DNA from: Ichthyosporea sp. XGB-2017a
Lineage: Eukaryota > Opisthokonta > Ichthyosporea
DNA: 46,401 bases
NCBI GenBank assembly: GCA_002811675.1
Contig: PDIM01000107.1
Location: 174,013 to 220,413, forward strand
Reading direction: 5' to 3'
Part shown: piece by piece, positions 1 through 10,000 of the stretch
Layout of the letters: each line of letters begins with the position of its first letter
Numbering within the stretch: position 1 is the first letter of the stretch
Notes under the pieces: model-generated
What the model saw: the letters and a program-made list of their open reading frames with translations, nothing else
Databases searched by the model: none
Told to the model about the DNA's origin: nothing
Program-made: the position numbers and the translations under genes

Positions 1-33
1 GGGATACCATCAACACTATCACCAGCAGCACGC

Positions 34-67
<34 letters not shown>

Positions 68-130
68 ACCCCCACAACCCCCCCCGCCCCCGGCCAACCC
101 CCCCCCCCCCCCCCCCCCCCTCCACCTCCT
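1..130. repeat. C-rich simple repeat / homopolymer
   Basis: Long runs of C, broken by a few A, G and CCACC units, fill the first ~130 bases. No coding signal is visible. It is low-complexity DNA or an assembly-edge artefact. Poly-A tracts at about 300-410 follow before the first gene. Nothing else is evident up to 566. Confidence 0.8.
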
Positions 131-566
131 GCTCTCCCACAAGGTGAAATTCCCCCATGGCAGAGGACCAATTCTCCCCCTCCTCCTCCCCCACCTCCCG
201 CTGATAGCTAACTGCAACCATTAACAGAATCGCTTGTTATGTTTACATTAGTGTGGTTAGTACGTCAACAGTTTGCGCTGCTTTATCGCAGTGGAATAAA
301 AAAAAAACAGCACCATTGAATCTATTTTCTTTCTTAGGTGGAAAAAAACTTTGATGAATGAAACAAAAAAAAAAAAATTTTTATAAAAGAAAAAAAAAAA
401 AAAAAAAAGGGAAGCGAGAATTAAGACGCCACGTGAATTTTCCCCTTTATATTTTGTTATTTTTATTTCAGTCAGCTGTTTAAACTTTTGTTTGTGTGAG
501 ATTTAACAGAAGAAGAGAAGAGGGAGGAAAGAGAGAATTGTGAGTGAGTGTGTTGAGAGGAAGAGA

Positions 567-2741
567 ATGAAGGTAGTTGCGTTGATTAGTGGAGGGAAGG
601 ATTCCTGCTACAATATGATGCAGTGTGTGGCGGTGGGTCATGAGATTGTTGCATTGGCGAATCTGCACCCAGCGGGGAATGAGGATGAACTGGATAGTTA
701 TATGTACCAAACTGTAGGGCATGAGTGTATTGGGATGTACGCACAGGCGATGGATCTTCCCTTGTATCGGCGAGGGATCCAGGGCTCCTCCAAAATCACG
801 ACAATGACGTATGAGGAGAACAAGCAGGATGAAGTGGAGGATTTGTACGAGTTGTTGAAGACAGTTTTGGAGAAGCATCCCGAGGTGAAGGGTGTGTCTG
901 TGGGGGCTATTCTCTCGGATTATCAGCGAGTACGAGTGGAAAATGTATGTGGTCGACTTGGTTTGACATCTTTGGGCTACTTATGGAGAAGAGAACAGAA
1001 AGAGCTGCTGCATGAAATGGTTTCTTTTGGTGTCCACGCTATTTTGGTTAAAGTGGCTGCCATTGGACTTAGTCCTTCCAAGCATCTGGGCAAGTCTTTG
1101 GGTGAGATGGAGGCACACTTGCTAGCAATGAACAGCAAATATGATCTGCATCCGTGTGGGGAAGGTGGTGAATATGAGACTTTGGTCTTGGACTGTCCTT
1201 TATTCAAAAAGAAGCTTGTCGTTGAAGAGTCAGAAATTGTAATCCATTCAGATGATGCTTTTGCACCTGTGGGGTATTTGCGAGCAAAGCGTGTGGGGGT
1301 GATAGAAAAGAATTCTCCGGAAGAGGACATGGATTTGATGGCACGTGTTCGTGAATCTGTTGGTGTGAGACAGCAGTGTTATATTAGTGATGATCTTTTA
1401 GGTGAATGTTGCTCACTTATCGCCGGTGGAAACAAAAGAAAAGTGGTTTGTTCTTTGGGAAAATCCGTGGACGGGTATCAGATACAGCGAGCAAAGAACG
1501 CTGCGTTTGCAACGAATGGCAGTGATTTGTGCGTAGCTGGCATCCGTGCCCCTTTGAGTGTTGCCCAAAGCGACTCCCTTGAAGTGGAAGTTGAGTCTGT
1601 ACTTGAGCAAATGTCGCGGACTCTGAGAGAGAATGGCATGGGTTGGGAAAATGTGGTTAACGTGCATGTATATGTTGCAGACATGGGAAACTTTGGTGCG
1701 GTTAATGCTGTTTATGGGCGCTATTTCAAAACGAATCCCCCATCGAGGGTCTGTGTAGAGGTACATCTTCCGGAGCCTTTCAGAGTCCAGATGGATTGTG
1801 TTGCTGCTCTACAGGAGAAAAAGAACACTGGCAGATTCTGCATGCATGTGCAAGGAGTGTCACACTGGGCTCCCGCCAACATTGGCCCATACAGCCAGGC
1901 CGTTTCTTGTGATGAAGTATATTTTCTTGCTGGGGTAATCGGCCTAGAGCCTTCAACGATGACATCACCCTGCCGTGTTACAGTGGTTTGTAGAGAAATA
2001 GAGGAGAAAGAAAAGGCGGGTTTGTTTCTTGCAGAAGGCATTAAGTCGTTAGCGAGCGTAAGGAATGTTGTAAAAGCGCTTATTACGTGTAGTGATGATG
2101 TAGGGGAGTGTAATGAGGAGCTAAAGGAGCATTCATTGGGGGGAGTTTGCTATACAACTGATAGCAGCTATCTTGATGCCTGCACAAAGCTGTGGAACGA
2201 AAATGATAATAACACACCGCAACTTTTGTATGTTTCTGTTCCGAATCTTCCACGCAATAGCGTAGTGGAATGGCAGCTCATTGTATGTGGTAGCCCTTCC
2301 AAGACAAAGCAAATAGCTGAGCGTGTTGCGGAAAGTTTCTTGATGAATCAGAGTGTACAATGTTGTACCATTGCTAATTCACATTGCACTTTTCATACAT
2401 CAAATGCCGTTATTCGAGCTCTGGAATCGCCCGTTGGGCATTTTCCTATGTCGTGCGAAAATGCCGAGGCGGTGCGCACTTGTTTTAAATTATTTTTAAA
2501 GGCATTTTTGCCAGTCAATGGTGTCGACACTGTAAGTGTCCGCATCTTCTACAAGAGTGAACCGGATAGTATACTCTGTATAGAAGACTCGTTGCAAGCG
2601 ATATTTTATTCAGCAATTGCCAATGATAATGTGCCCTTTGCTGTCACTATGGTTCCGTGCAATGAAATTCTAAATGGTGGGATAATTGGAATTTCCGCTT
2701 GGGCAAAGAATGTGTGTAATGATGTGAATGAAAAAGACTGA
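567..2741 (+). CDS. DPH6: Diphthine-ammonia ligase DPH6 with C-terminal RidA-like domains
   Basis: Intronless gene for a 724-residue protein. It should catalyse the last step of diphthamide synthesis: ATP-dependent amidation of diphthine on elongation factor 2 in the cytosol. The N-terminus carries the PP-loop ATP-pyrophosphatase motif (ISGGKDS, residues 7-13). The DPH6 signature GEGGEYETL lies near residue 200, before LDCPLFKKK. The C-terminal half holds two RidA/YjgF-type segments; one ends near VCVEVHLPEPF and the next opens with APANIGPYSQAV. Yeast and plant DPH6 have this long fused form, whereas human DPH6 is only the ATPase part. The reading frame extends upstream to 540, but only through a GTG. 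The first ATG, at 567, gives the canonical start MKVVALISGGKDS. An AATAAA lies 9 bases after the stop. Confidence 0.93.
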   Translation: MKVVALISGGKDSCYNMMQCVAVGHEIVALANLHPAGNEDELDSYMYQTVGHECIGMYAQAMDLPLYRRGIQGSSKITTMTYEENKQDEVEDLYELLKTVLEKHPEVKGVSVGAILSDYQRVRVENVCGRLGLTSLGYLWRREQKELLHEMVSFGVHAILVKVAAIGLSPSKHLGKSLGEMEAHLLAMNSKYDLHPCGEGGEYETLVLDCPLFKKKLVVEESEIVIHSDDAFAPVGYLRAKRVGVIEKNSPEEDMDLMARVRESVGVRQQCYISDDLLGECCSLIAGGNKRKVVCSLGKSVDGYQIQRAKNAAFATNGSDLCVAGIRAPLSVAQSDSLEVEVESVLEQMSRTLRENGMGWENVVNVHVYVADMGNFGAVNAVYGRYFKTNPPSRVCVEVHLPEPFRVQMDCVAALQEKKNTGRFCMHVQGVSHWAPANIGPYSQAVSCDEVYFLAGVIGLEPSTMTSPCRVTVVCREIEEKEKAGLFLAEGIKSLASVRNVVKALITCSDDVGECNEELKEHSLGGVCYTTDSSYLDACTKLWNENDNNTPQLLYVSVPNLPRNSVVEWQLIVCGSPSKTKQIAERVAESFLMNQSVQCCTIANSHCTFHTSNAVIRALESPVGHFPMSCENAEAVRTCFKLFLKAFLPVNGVDTVSVRIFYKSEPDSILCIEDSLQAIFYSAIANDNVPFAVTMVPCNEILNGGIIGISAWAKNVCNDVNEKD

Positions 2742-2749
2742 TGGGTAAC

Positions 2750-2755
2750 AATAAA
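2750..2755 (+). terminator. Polyadenylation signal of DPH6
   Basis: An AATAAA hexamer 8 bases downstream of the DPH6 stop codon. Confidence 0.6.
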
Positions 2756-3172
2756 GATATATCATACACCTGTACACTGTCATAGTGTAAGTAATGCCTT
2801 CTGAAGTGCACGTGGAGGCAGCTGCAAACAAAAGAAAGAAAGGACATGCGCAACAGCAATTCTACAGTAGTAATATTCCCGACTCCACAACACTCAACTA
2901 TATGTAACTCTGCAGCGTCACGGGGAGGGACTATTTTGGAATTTGGAACAAAACAGGCAAAAGGGGCGGGGCTGATGAGAGAGAAGCAGGGCCTCGATGC
3001 CTTGGCTCAACTGTCACTGCACATGATCACTAATTATTATTAGAAATTCCCCCCTTCCTCGATCCCTCCTACACACTTTTATATTGTGGAGCAGTATAAA
3101 TGTATAGTTGGGTGTATTGGTGAGGTCGATCTTTGAGTTATTGTGTGATTTGATTCAGAAAGAAAGAAAACC
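2756..3172. other. Intergenic region upstream of NPEPL1
   Basis: No gene seen. It contains a GC-box-like GGGGCGGGG near 2960 and a TATA-like TATAAA at about 3095-3100, some 75 bases before the NPEPL1 start. Both are plausible core-promoter elements but are judged on sequence alone. Confidence 0.4.
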
Positions 3173-4864
3173 ATGCCTGCTGTGTTGTCTTATGTGGCTA
3201 AGCCTCAGGCTCCAGCCAGTGACGCTTTTGAGAATAGATCCTTGGTGTTTGTTGGGCACCAGAAGGATATTGTGCAGTACACGGATACTTGTAAGTGGTT
3301 TTTGTGGCAAAGGACAGATGTTTTGGGGAAATTGATGTGTGTGGGATTGTTGCAAGTGTTTGTTTGAATTGGAGTGCTGACGTTCTTGTTTTTGTTTTTT
3401 TGTATTGATTATTTTGTTGGTGTAGTGGGTGATTGCTCCCAAGGGTTCCAGATGGATACCGCTTTGTTCAAATCCGTTGTCAGCGCTGCGTCTGTAAATG
3501 AGTTTAGCGGAGGTTCTTGCTCCATTGTATGCAAAAATAACTCCGGTTCTGGATTTACCAAAGTATCCGCTTTGTTGGTCCCAACTGTGTGCTCTCGTCA
3601 CAACAGTCCATTTAGGCCTGATACCATCTGTGAGCTCATTGGGAAGCTCGCCAAGGCCGATGGCGTGAAGGAGCCTGCCATGGGCCATTCACAAATTGTT
3701 GTTGTTCTGCCAAAGAATGTAAATAGCGATTTCGACAATGCTTTGGCTTCTGGCTCAGCTATTGCAAGACCCTTTCACATGTACACCCGAGTTAATGATG
3801 CTTCGACTACCCCATCGACGTTGAAGGTGTATACTAGTTTCTTCAGCCAGTCCACCAACTCTTACTTTGAGAAAGTGACCGAGATTGAGCATGTGGCTTT
3901 TGGAATTCGCCATGCAGCTAGACTTCATGATATGCCCTGTAACGAGCTTCACTGTTCTGCGTATGTCCAGGAAGCGAGGGACATGATCAAAAGACTGCAA
4001 GCTGCTGGACATGACGTTGATATCGAGGTTATTGAAGGAGAGGAGTTGAATCGACGCGGATTTGGAGGAATCTATGGTGTTGGTAAAGCGGCTGTCAACC
4101 CACCAGCCCTTGTTATTTTGAAATACTTGCCAGCTTCGGCCACTGAAACTGTTGCGTGGGTCGGAAAGGGTATTGTTTACGATACTGGTGGACTTTCTAT
4201 TAAAAGCAAAACTGGAATGCCTGGTATGAAGGCTGATATGGGAGGTAGTGCCATGGCCATGTGTTCATTTGAGGCTTCCGTTAAATGCGGTATCCAATAT
4301 AAACTTTATACCCTTTTGTGCCTGGCTGAAAATGCTGTTGGCCCAATTGCTACCAGACCTGATGACATACACACTTTGTACAGTGGCAAGACTGTTGAGA
4401 TCAACAACACTGATGCTGAAGGAAGATTGGTGATGTCTGATGGTGTGGCATACTGCGCCAAACACTTGAACTGCGACTATATTCTTGATATGGCAACGCT
4501 CACTGGAGCTCAAGGAATGGCTACTGGTCAATACTTTGCTTCGATAGTGTGCTCTGATGATAATCTTGAAGAAAAAACTATCAAGGCCGGAAAGCGATCA
4601 GGTGATATGGTTTGGCCTATGATTTACGCACCAGAGCTTCTCAAGCAGGAGTTTAGTAGCAAGGTTGCAGACATGAAAAACTCTGTCAAGAACCGCAGCA
4701 ATGCGCAGGTGTCTTGTGCCGCTCAATTCGTTGCAAATAACTTGTGTGGATTTGAAAAGCCTTGGATGCATATCGATATGGCTGCGTTGGCCAACCGAGG
4801 AGAGCGCGGAACTGGCTACGGTGTGTCGCTTTTGTTGGATCTTTTTGTTTTCAACAAAGTTTAA
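3173..4864 (+). CDS. NPEPL1: M17 leucyl aminopeptidase, NPEPL1-type
   Basis: Two exons, 3173-3290 and 3426-4864, are joined by removing a 135-base GTAAGT...TAG intron. They encode 518 residues; human NPEPL1 has 523. The enzyme is a di-metal cytosolic exopeptidase that removes N-terminal residues. The catalytic core is intact: VGKGIVYDTGGLSIK (metal-binding Lys and Asp), MKADMGG, the M17 signature NTDAEGRL, and DMATLTGAQG. The stretch around ATRPDDIHTLYSGKTVEINN is distinctive of NPEPL1 rather than LAP3. The C-terminus (HIDMAALANRGERGTGYGVSLL) is also typical. The start is the first ATG and places the splice junction in phase (codon TTG split 1/2). An AATAAA follows at 4913. Its 3' end faces the 3' end of the aspartyl-tRNA synthetase gene. 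Confidence 0.93.
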
Positions 4865-4912
4865 GTTTAGTATACCCACTCTTTTCATTCATTTTTTGGT
4901 TTAAAACATGCA

Positions 4913-4918
4913 AATAAA
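4913..4918 (+). terminator. Polyadenylation signal of NPEPL1
   Basis: AATAAA 49 bases after the NPEPL1 stop. The opposing signal for the minus-strand DARS2 gene (TTTATT on this strand) lies at 4977-4982. Confidence 0.55.
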
Positions 4919-4976
4919 TTTGACAATTGTATTTACCACCAGAAAACGAGGCACTGCCAATAACCCCACACAATAC

Positions 4977-4982
4977 TTTATT
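4977..4982 (-). terminator. Polyadenylation signal of DARS2
   Basis: Minus-strand AATAAA about 70 bases beyond the DARS2 stop, inside the convergent NPEPL1/DARS2 spacer. Confidence 0.5.
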
Positions 4983-5048
4983 ATTATTATTCTTTTGAAC
5001 TGTACAGGCAACGGATCCAGTCCGTTTCGCCATTTTTCATTAAAGTCT

Positions 5049-7252
5049 TTAAATCTTCTTGAGACCGTACTCAGCTAGTTCTTCAGTAGAAAGAGGGGAA
5101 GGCGAGTCCACCATGAGGTCTCGACCGCTAAAACCTTTGGGAAAGGCAATCACATCTCGAATAGAGTTTGTGTTCAATATAGCACTCAAGAATCGATCGT
5201 AACCCAAAGCTATTCCGCCATGAGGTGGGCAACCAGATGCTAACCCATTCAATAAATGCTGCAAGTTGTTTGTAGGAGCTTTCAATAACTTTTCCAGTAT
5301 CACTCGTTGCATTTCTGCGTCATGCACACGAATACTCCCCCCACCGATCTCCATCCCATTTAAAACAATATCATAATGTTGTCCCCGTACCTTTTCAGGG
5401 TCTGTTAAAAGCAGGGGAATATCATCTGCTACTGGAGAAGTAAACGGATGGTGAGAAGACTCCAAAGAGCCCTCATCAGTCTTTTCGAACAGGGGAAAGT
5501 TCTCTACCCACAGGAATTTCAAATCCCCCGGTTTCCTTAAAACACACCCTTCTCTTTCTAGCGCATCAGCTACACTCAAGCGAACTCTTCCCATAAACGA
5601 TAGGAGTTTTGAAGGCTCCGTTCCTTTACAGGCAAGTACCACATCCCCTTCTTTGCACCCCAAACTCTTAACAACTTCATCCCCGTTAATCACCACTCCT
5701 TTGTGTTTTGTGGATTCTGCAAAGCTCATCATCTTTCCTTTGCTATTGAAAGCACAGAAAGAATCAATCAGATGAAAACCTTCACTCACTTCTTGAATGA
5801 GTGTTGCTATCTTTTTTCGAGACAGAAACGAAGATGCTTTAGGGATAACAATTGACAAAACATCTTTCACATCTGGGGCGGTAAGCTTTTGTATTTTCAT
5901 TTCAAATCGCAGGTCTGGTTTGTCAACTCCATAATCCCTCATGGCATCCGCATATTGCATTCTCAAGAACGGGACTTTAATGTCGATTTGCAACGCCTCT
6001 CGCAACACGAGCTGGATCATATCTTCTATCAATGTCTGAATTTCATTTTGACTAACAAATGATAACTCCATATCCAATTGCGTGAATTCAGGTTGTCGGT
6101 CAGCGCGCATATCTTCGTCTCGATAGCACCTTGCAAATTGGAAATATTTGTCAACGCCACCCACCATTAGAAGCTGCTTGTATTGTTGCGGAGATTGAAC
6201 CAAGGAATAAAATCGACTTTCATTTCTGGTTGGCACTACAAATTCCCGAGCACCCTCTGGAGTTCTTTTGAAAAGAGTCGGCGTTTCTATCTCCAAAAAA
6301 TCTTTTTCGATAAGAAATTTCCGCATCTGATACGTGATGTCCGAGCGCAACCTGAGCGTATCATTTACAGCAGGTCGGCGAATATCAAGGTAGCGATACT
6401 TCATCCGAGTACTTTCCTTGGGGTGCGCTTTATCAAGATGAAATGGAAGCCCCTATAAGAGTAAGGAAAAACAAACAAACAAAAAAAAGTTAAAATCAAA
6501 CACTGGCCACATGCCTATGTCAACCTTAAGGTACGGCACCAACCTGACACACGTTCAACACAAACACTTCAGTTGGAATTACTTCAATGTCACCACTCTT
6601 CTCGTGAGGCCTCTTCTGCTCCTCTGGTCGCTCTTGAATGAAGCCACGTACACCAATTACACTTTCATTAGAAAGTCCAGACACCTTATCCAGCGCCTTT
6701 ATCGCTTGCGGGTTATCCGCATTAAATGACAATTGCACCCGACCCGTTCTGTCCTTTAAGTCAATATACGCCGAGTGCCCTTTATAAAGTCTCCTACGAA
6801 AACACAAAAGAATGATTATTTAGCAAGGCAATAACAATAAAGGAAGAAGAAACAAAGGTGGAGAATGAATCACAACCAAAACAAACCAAGACTTACTTCG
6901 TGTACAACCACCCAGCCAGCACCACTTCTTCCCCACACTGCCCCAAAGTCACCTCACCACACCGATGAGTCCTCTGCGGGAAGGAATACTCCAGCACAGG
7001 GGATCCCCTGCCACTTCCTTCACCTCCTGTATCTCCCTGTGCCCTCACATCACAAAAGGTCCTTCGCCCCAACACAGCAGATAGGGATCCAACCACACAG
7101 CCTTCCTGGCAGCTGCTGCTGAGATCCACTGCCGCTCTTGCCCTTTGCCATAGTCCCTGTGTAGACACACCTTTACCGCTACACCACCTCGAGGAAGAAG
7201 ATCCAATAACACGGGAGGAATACACAAAGCCACGTTGAAGCCTCCAAAACAT
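5049..7252 (-). CDS. DARS2: Mitochondrial (bacterial-type) aspartyl-tRNA synthetase
   Basis: Three exons read on the minus strand: 7252-6897, 6793-6544 and 6452-5049 (introns 103 and 91 bases), giving 669 residues. The protein charges organellar tRNA-Asp. The first ~80 residues are rich in Arg, Ser and Gly, as expected of a mitochondrial presequence. An OB-fold anticodon-binding domain follows, starting near the RTHRCGEVTLGQ segment. The class II core has motif 2 (FQFARCYRDEDMRADRQPEF), a bacterial-type GAD insertion, and motif 3 (GIALGYDRF). The exon 2 donor is read as CAG|GTTGGT; GCC|GTACCT nine bases on is also in phase, so three residues are uncertain there. Either way the exon joins in phase to GLPFHLDK, matching the linker of bacterial and human DARS2 enzymes. 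Confidence 0.93.
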
Positions 7253-7696
7253 GATTCACACACGTGTAACTTCTGGTTTTTTTTTCCCTCTTTTTCTTGC
7301 TATTCAGCTGGATCTTGCCTTATAGTAACTCTTTCACCCCCCCTCCCTTCTTTGGCTGCTGACACCCCTCACAACAAGAAAAAAAAGAAAAGCTGGGAAA
7401 TCGAAAAAAAAGAAACAAAACTAAAACAAAGAAATCAAAACTCCCAAAAAAAACAAACTGAAATTAATTTTTGATTTTAGCTTTTCTTTTTTTGTTTTTG
7501 TTTTTTTTTCTTTTCTTTTTTGTTTTTTTGGTTTTGTGTTGTTTCAGAATTTTGTTTTTTTGGGGGTTTTTGTTTAGATTTGGCTTTTTTGTTTTGTTTT
7601 TTGTAGTTTGTAAATTGCTTTACAGGTGGATTTTTTTTGTTTTGAATTTGCATTGAGAGTAGGTTGAAACAAATCTAACAAAAGAGGAATACCAAT
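7253..7696. other. Divergent promoter region, DARS2 / TRAPPC12
   Basis: The two genes are head to head. The spacer has an A-rich half (7370-7460) and a T-rich half (7460-7630) made of TTTTTG-like runs, and no coding signal. A T-rich leader just upstream of the TRAPPC12 ATG is all I can point to. Confidence 0.5.
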
Positions 7697-9535
7697 ATGG
7701 ATAGGGGTAAAGAAGATCCCCCCAAAGTAGTGCCCACCACAGCGAGTGGACTGTTTGGAGGTGGGGGTGGTGACGGGGGCGGGGTGGAGGATCCCTTTTC
7801 GCAGCTTTTCCAAGCACAGAGCGGGGGGGGCGGAGAGGGAGGGGAGGGTGGTGGGGAGGAGGAGAGTGTGTCTCTGACGGATATTGGGGCAGAGGTAGAA
7901 GGGGGAGGGGAGGAGGACGAGGAAGGGGGGAGAGAGGAGATAAAGGGAGGGAAGGGTACTGCTGCACGGAAGAGGGCTGTGCGGAAGAGAAGCTCCTTTC
8001 TGGAGAGGAAACCAATCTATCTGTATAGTATCTGGGACTATAGATATGTGGCTGAGGAGGCAAAGAAGCTGCGAGGGATTACCAGGGACCAGGTATGGGA
8101 GAATCCGCTTGGGCAGGAGGTGTTTGAGGATGAGTCTGTGTTTGTGGATTCTATGCTGCCCTTGATTCACAAATATCTTGGGCCTGAAGTGGCACAGGAG
8201 AGGGAGAGAATACTGCAGGCGACGGATGCAGTGAATTATGAGGACTTTTCTGTGGAAGGACTTGGGGTGATTAAGAAACATATATTGAAATCCAACTGGC
8301 GGGTTGTGTTGAAATGGACAGGCAAGTATCTGATTAACTACAATTCGCTAGTGGGGTCAGATCAGAAGCTGTGTATTGTTGAGGCGATACAAATCATTCT
8401 TGTGAGAATGATTGCATTGATGAAACTGCGTTTATTTGAAGTGGCCCAAATGGAACTTGAAAAAATGGCGGATTTTGACTCGCCTGTGTTTCGGTTCGAG
8501 TGCTACCCAGATACTTTTCCAGATCGAAAAGGATGCATGATTCCGTTTACTCTTCGTATCATTCAGGCAGAGCTACCTTATCTAAACGACCAGCCCGATT
8601 TATCTTTCCAGAAACTGTACAAACTCAAATATATTTGCACTGACATGATTGTACTGCTCAAGCAAACCTTGGAAGAAGGGCTCAATGGGAAGGATTTTAT
8701 CAAGGACACTGTGTTTATTTCGTCCGAAGAGGACATTGTGTCTGCCATTATGATATGGCAGCAGAGAGAAGTAAGGACAATGTATGCCATAGCAAATCAA
8801 CTCTTGGGACTGAAAGACTACCGTGCTGCGTTTTCGATGTACGAGTCCCTTGACGCGATGGACCCACACAATCCTGTAACACTGAGTGCCATTGCTCGGA
8901 TAAATCTCTTGGTAAGTGGGATTACTAGTGCCATCTATATTGGCTGTAGTGTGCGAATGAGTGGTGTTCTAACTTTACTTGCTGTTTAATTGTTTTCTAA
9001 TCGGCTGGAAAAGGTGGGAAATGTCAAGTCAGCACAGGTATATTTTGAAAAGGCTGAAAACTGTGTCAATGAGGCGGTGAATGGGAGTGTCCTTGTCAAT
9101 ATGAATCGGGGGATTTTAAATATGGCCTTGGGGCTTTATGAGGATGCGAGTAAAGATTTTTCACGGGCATTTAGAGAAGACACTTCGAACTCAATGGTAA
9201 GGTGATTTTTTGCTTTGTCGTTTAGTACTTTTGCTTTGTAATTTACACGTGTATTATCGCTTGGGGTTATTTTCTGGGGTCCCTATGTGTAGGCCGCCAA
9301 TAACTTGGCTATCTGTTTAATGTTTACTGGAAATCTCAAGGGGGCCATTGCTTCTCTGGAAGCTGTTATAAATGAAAAACAGACATCGAGCATTGAAGAA
9401 ACCATCATTTTTAATGCATGTACGATGTATGAACTAGAGACCAATGCTACCCTGGAGCGCAAGCAGACCCTCATTGAGCGCCTGTCGAAGTATGCAGGGG
9501 ATTCCTTCAACATTGATTCATTCAAACTGGCATAA
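7697..9535 (+). CDS. TRAPPC12: TRAPP complex subunit 12 (TPR protein)
   Basis: Exons 7697-8911, 9014-9196 and 9293-9535 (introns 102 and 96 bases, all phase 0) encode 546 residues. TRAPPC12 is a metazoan-type subunit of the TRAPPIII tethering complex, acting in ER-Golgi traffic. The human protein also has a mitotic role as a CENP-E recruiter. Residues 1-100 are low-complexity Gly/Glu-rich. The rest is helical TPR-like sequence. The match to the human C-terminus is close: ARINLL-VGNVKSAQVYFEKAE across intron 1, AANNLAICLMFTGNL across intron 2, and the terminal GDSFNIDSFKLA. Translation into the first intron would end early, and the splice model restores the conserved sequence exactly. AATAAA at 9538 practically abuts the stop. 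Confidence 0.9.
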
Positions 9536-9537
9536 GA

Positions 9538-9543
9538 AATAAA
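9538..9543 (+). terminator. Polyadenylation signal of TRAPPC12
   Basis: AATAAA begins two bases after the TAA stop of TRAPPC12. Confidence 0.55.
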
Positions 9544-10000
9544 GACAACAGAAACAGCTGATATGCGCCTTTAGAACAGCTTGTTATATTATAATGGAGT
9601 TGCTTAGCAACAAATTGGAGATGCTTTGAAGCGATAAGACGCGCATGCTGTCGAGGAGGGATGGCCGATGGGCCAACCGGCAACCACATGTAACGAACGA
9701 CCTCGATGAACATTTTTTCCACAAAAAATCCATTCACTATGGAAATACTGGTTATGCCAGAATTTTGTTACTGTTATTTATAGCTCAAAGGCACATGGAC
9801 TTTTTTTTTATATTATACAATATTTATGTTTTATTTCCCTATAGTGCAACTTCTTTTTCTTTTATTATTGTTACATGCAGTCAAAAAGAGTTTATTTCCA
9901 CAAAGAATCGATTGCTGAAGCTGAACCCAAAGTGCTGGTGGCATTGTGATTCTGAGGAGAAAGATTGAAAACCAGACAGAGCGTGACATAGACATCCGTG
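9544..10000. other. Intergenic region upstream of the Trx-NDK gene
   Basis: No gene seen. It includes the 9-mer TATGGAAAT (9738-9746), also found at 13757 and 17849 in other intergenic DNA, and AT-rich sequence at 9770-9860. Confidence 0.4.

Noticed and set aside
1-130. C-rich terminal block as a telomere or origin
   Set aside because: Irregular homopolymer without a defined repeat unit; more likely simple repeat or assembly edge.
7620-8281. Long minus-strand frames opposite the TRAPPC12 N-terminus (Pro/Leu-rich)
   Set aside because: Shadow of the Gly/Glu-rich coding strand; no conserved motifs.
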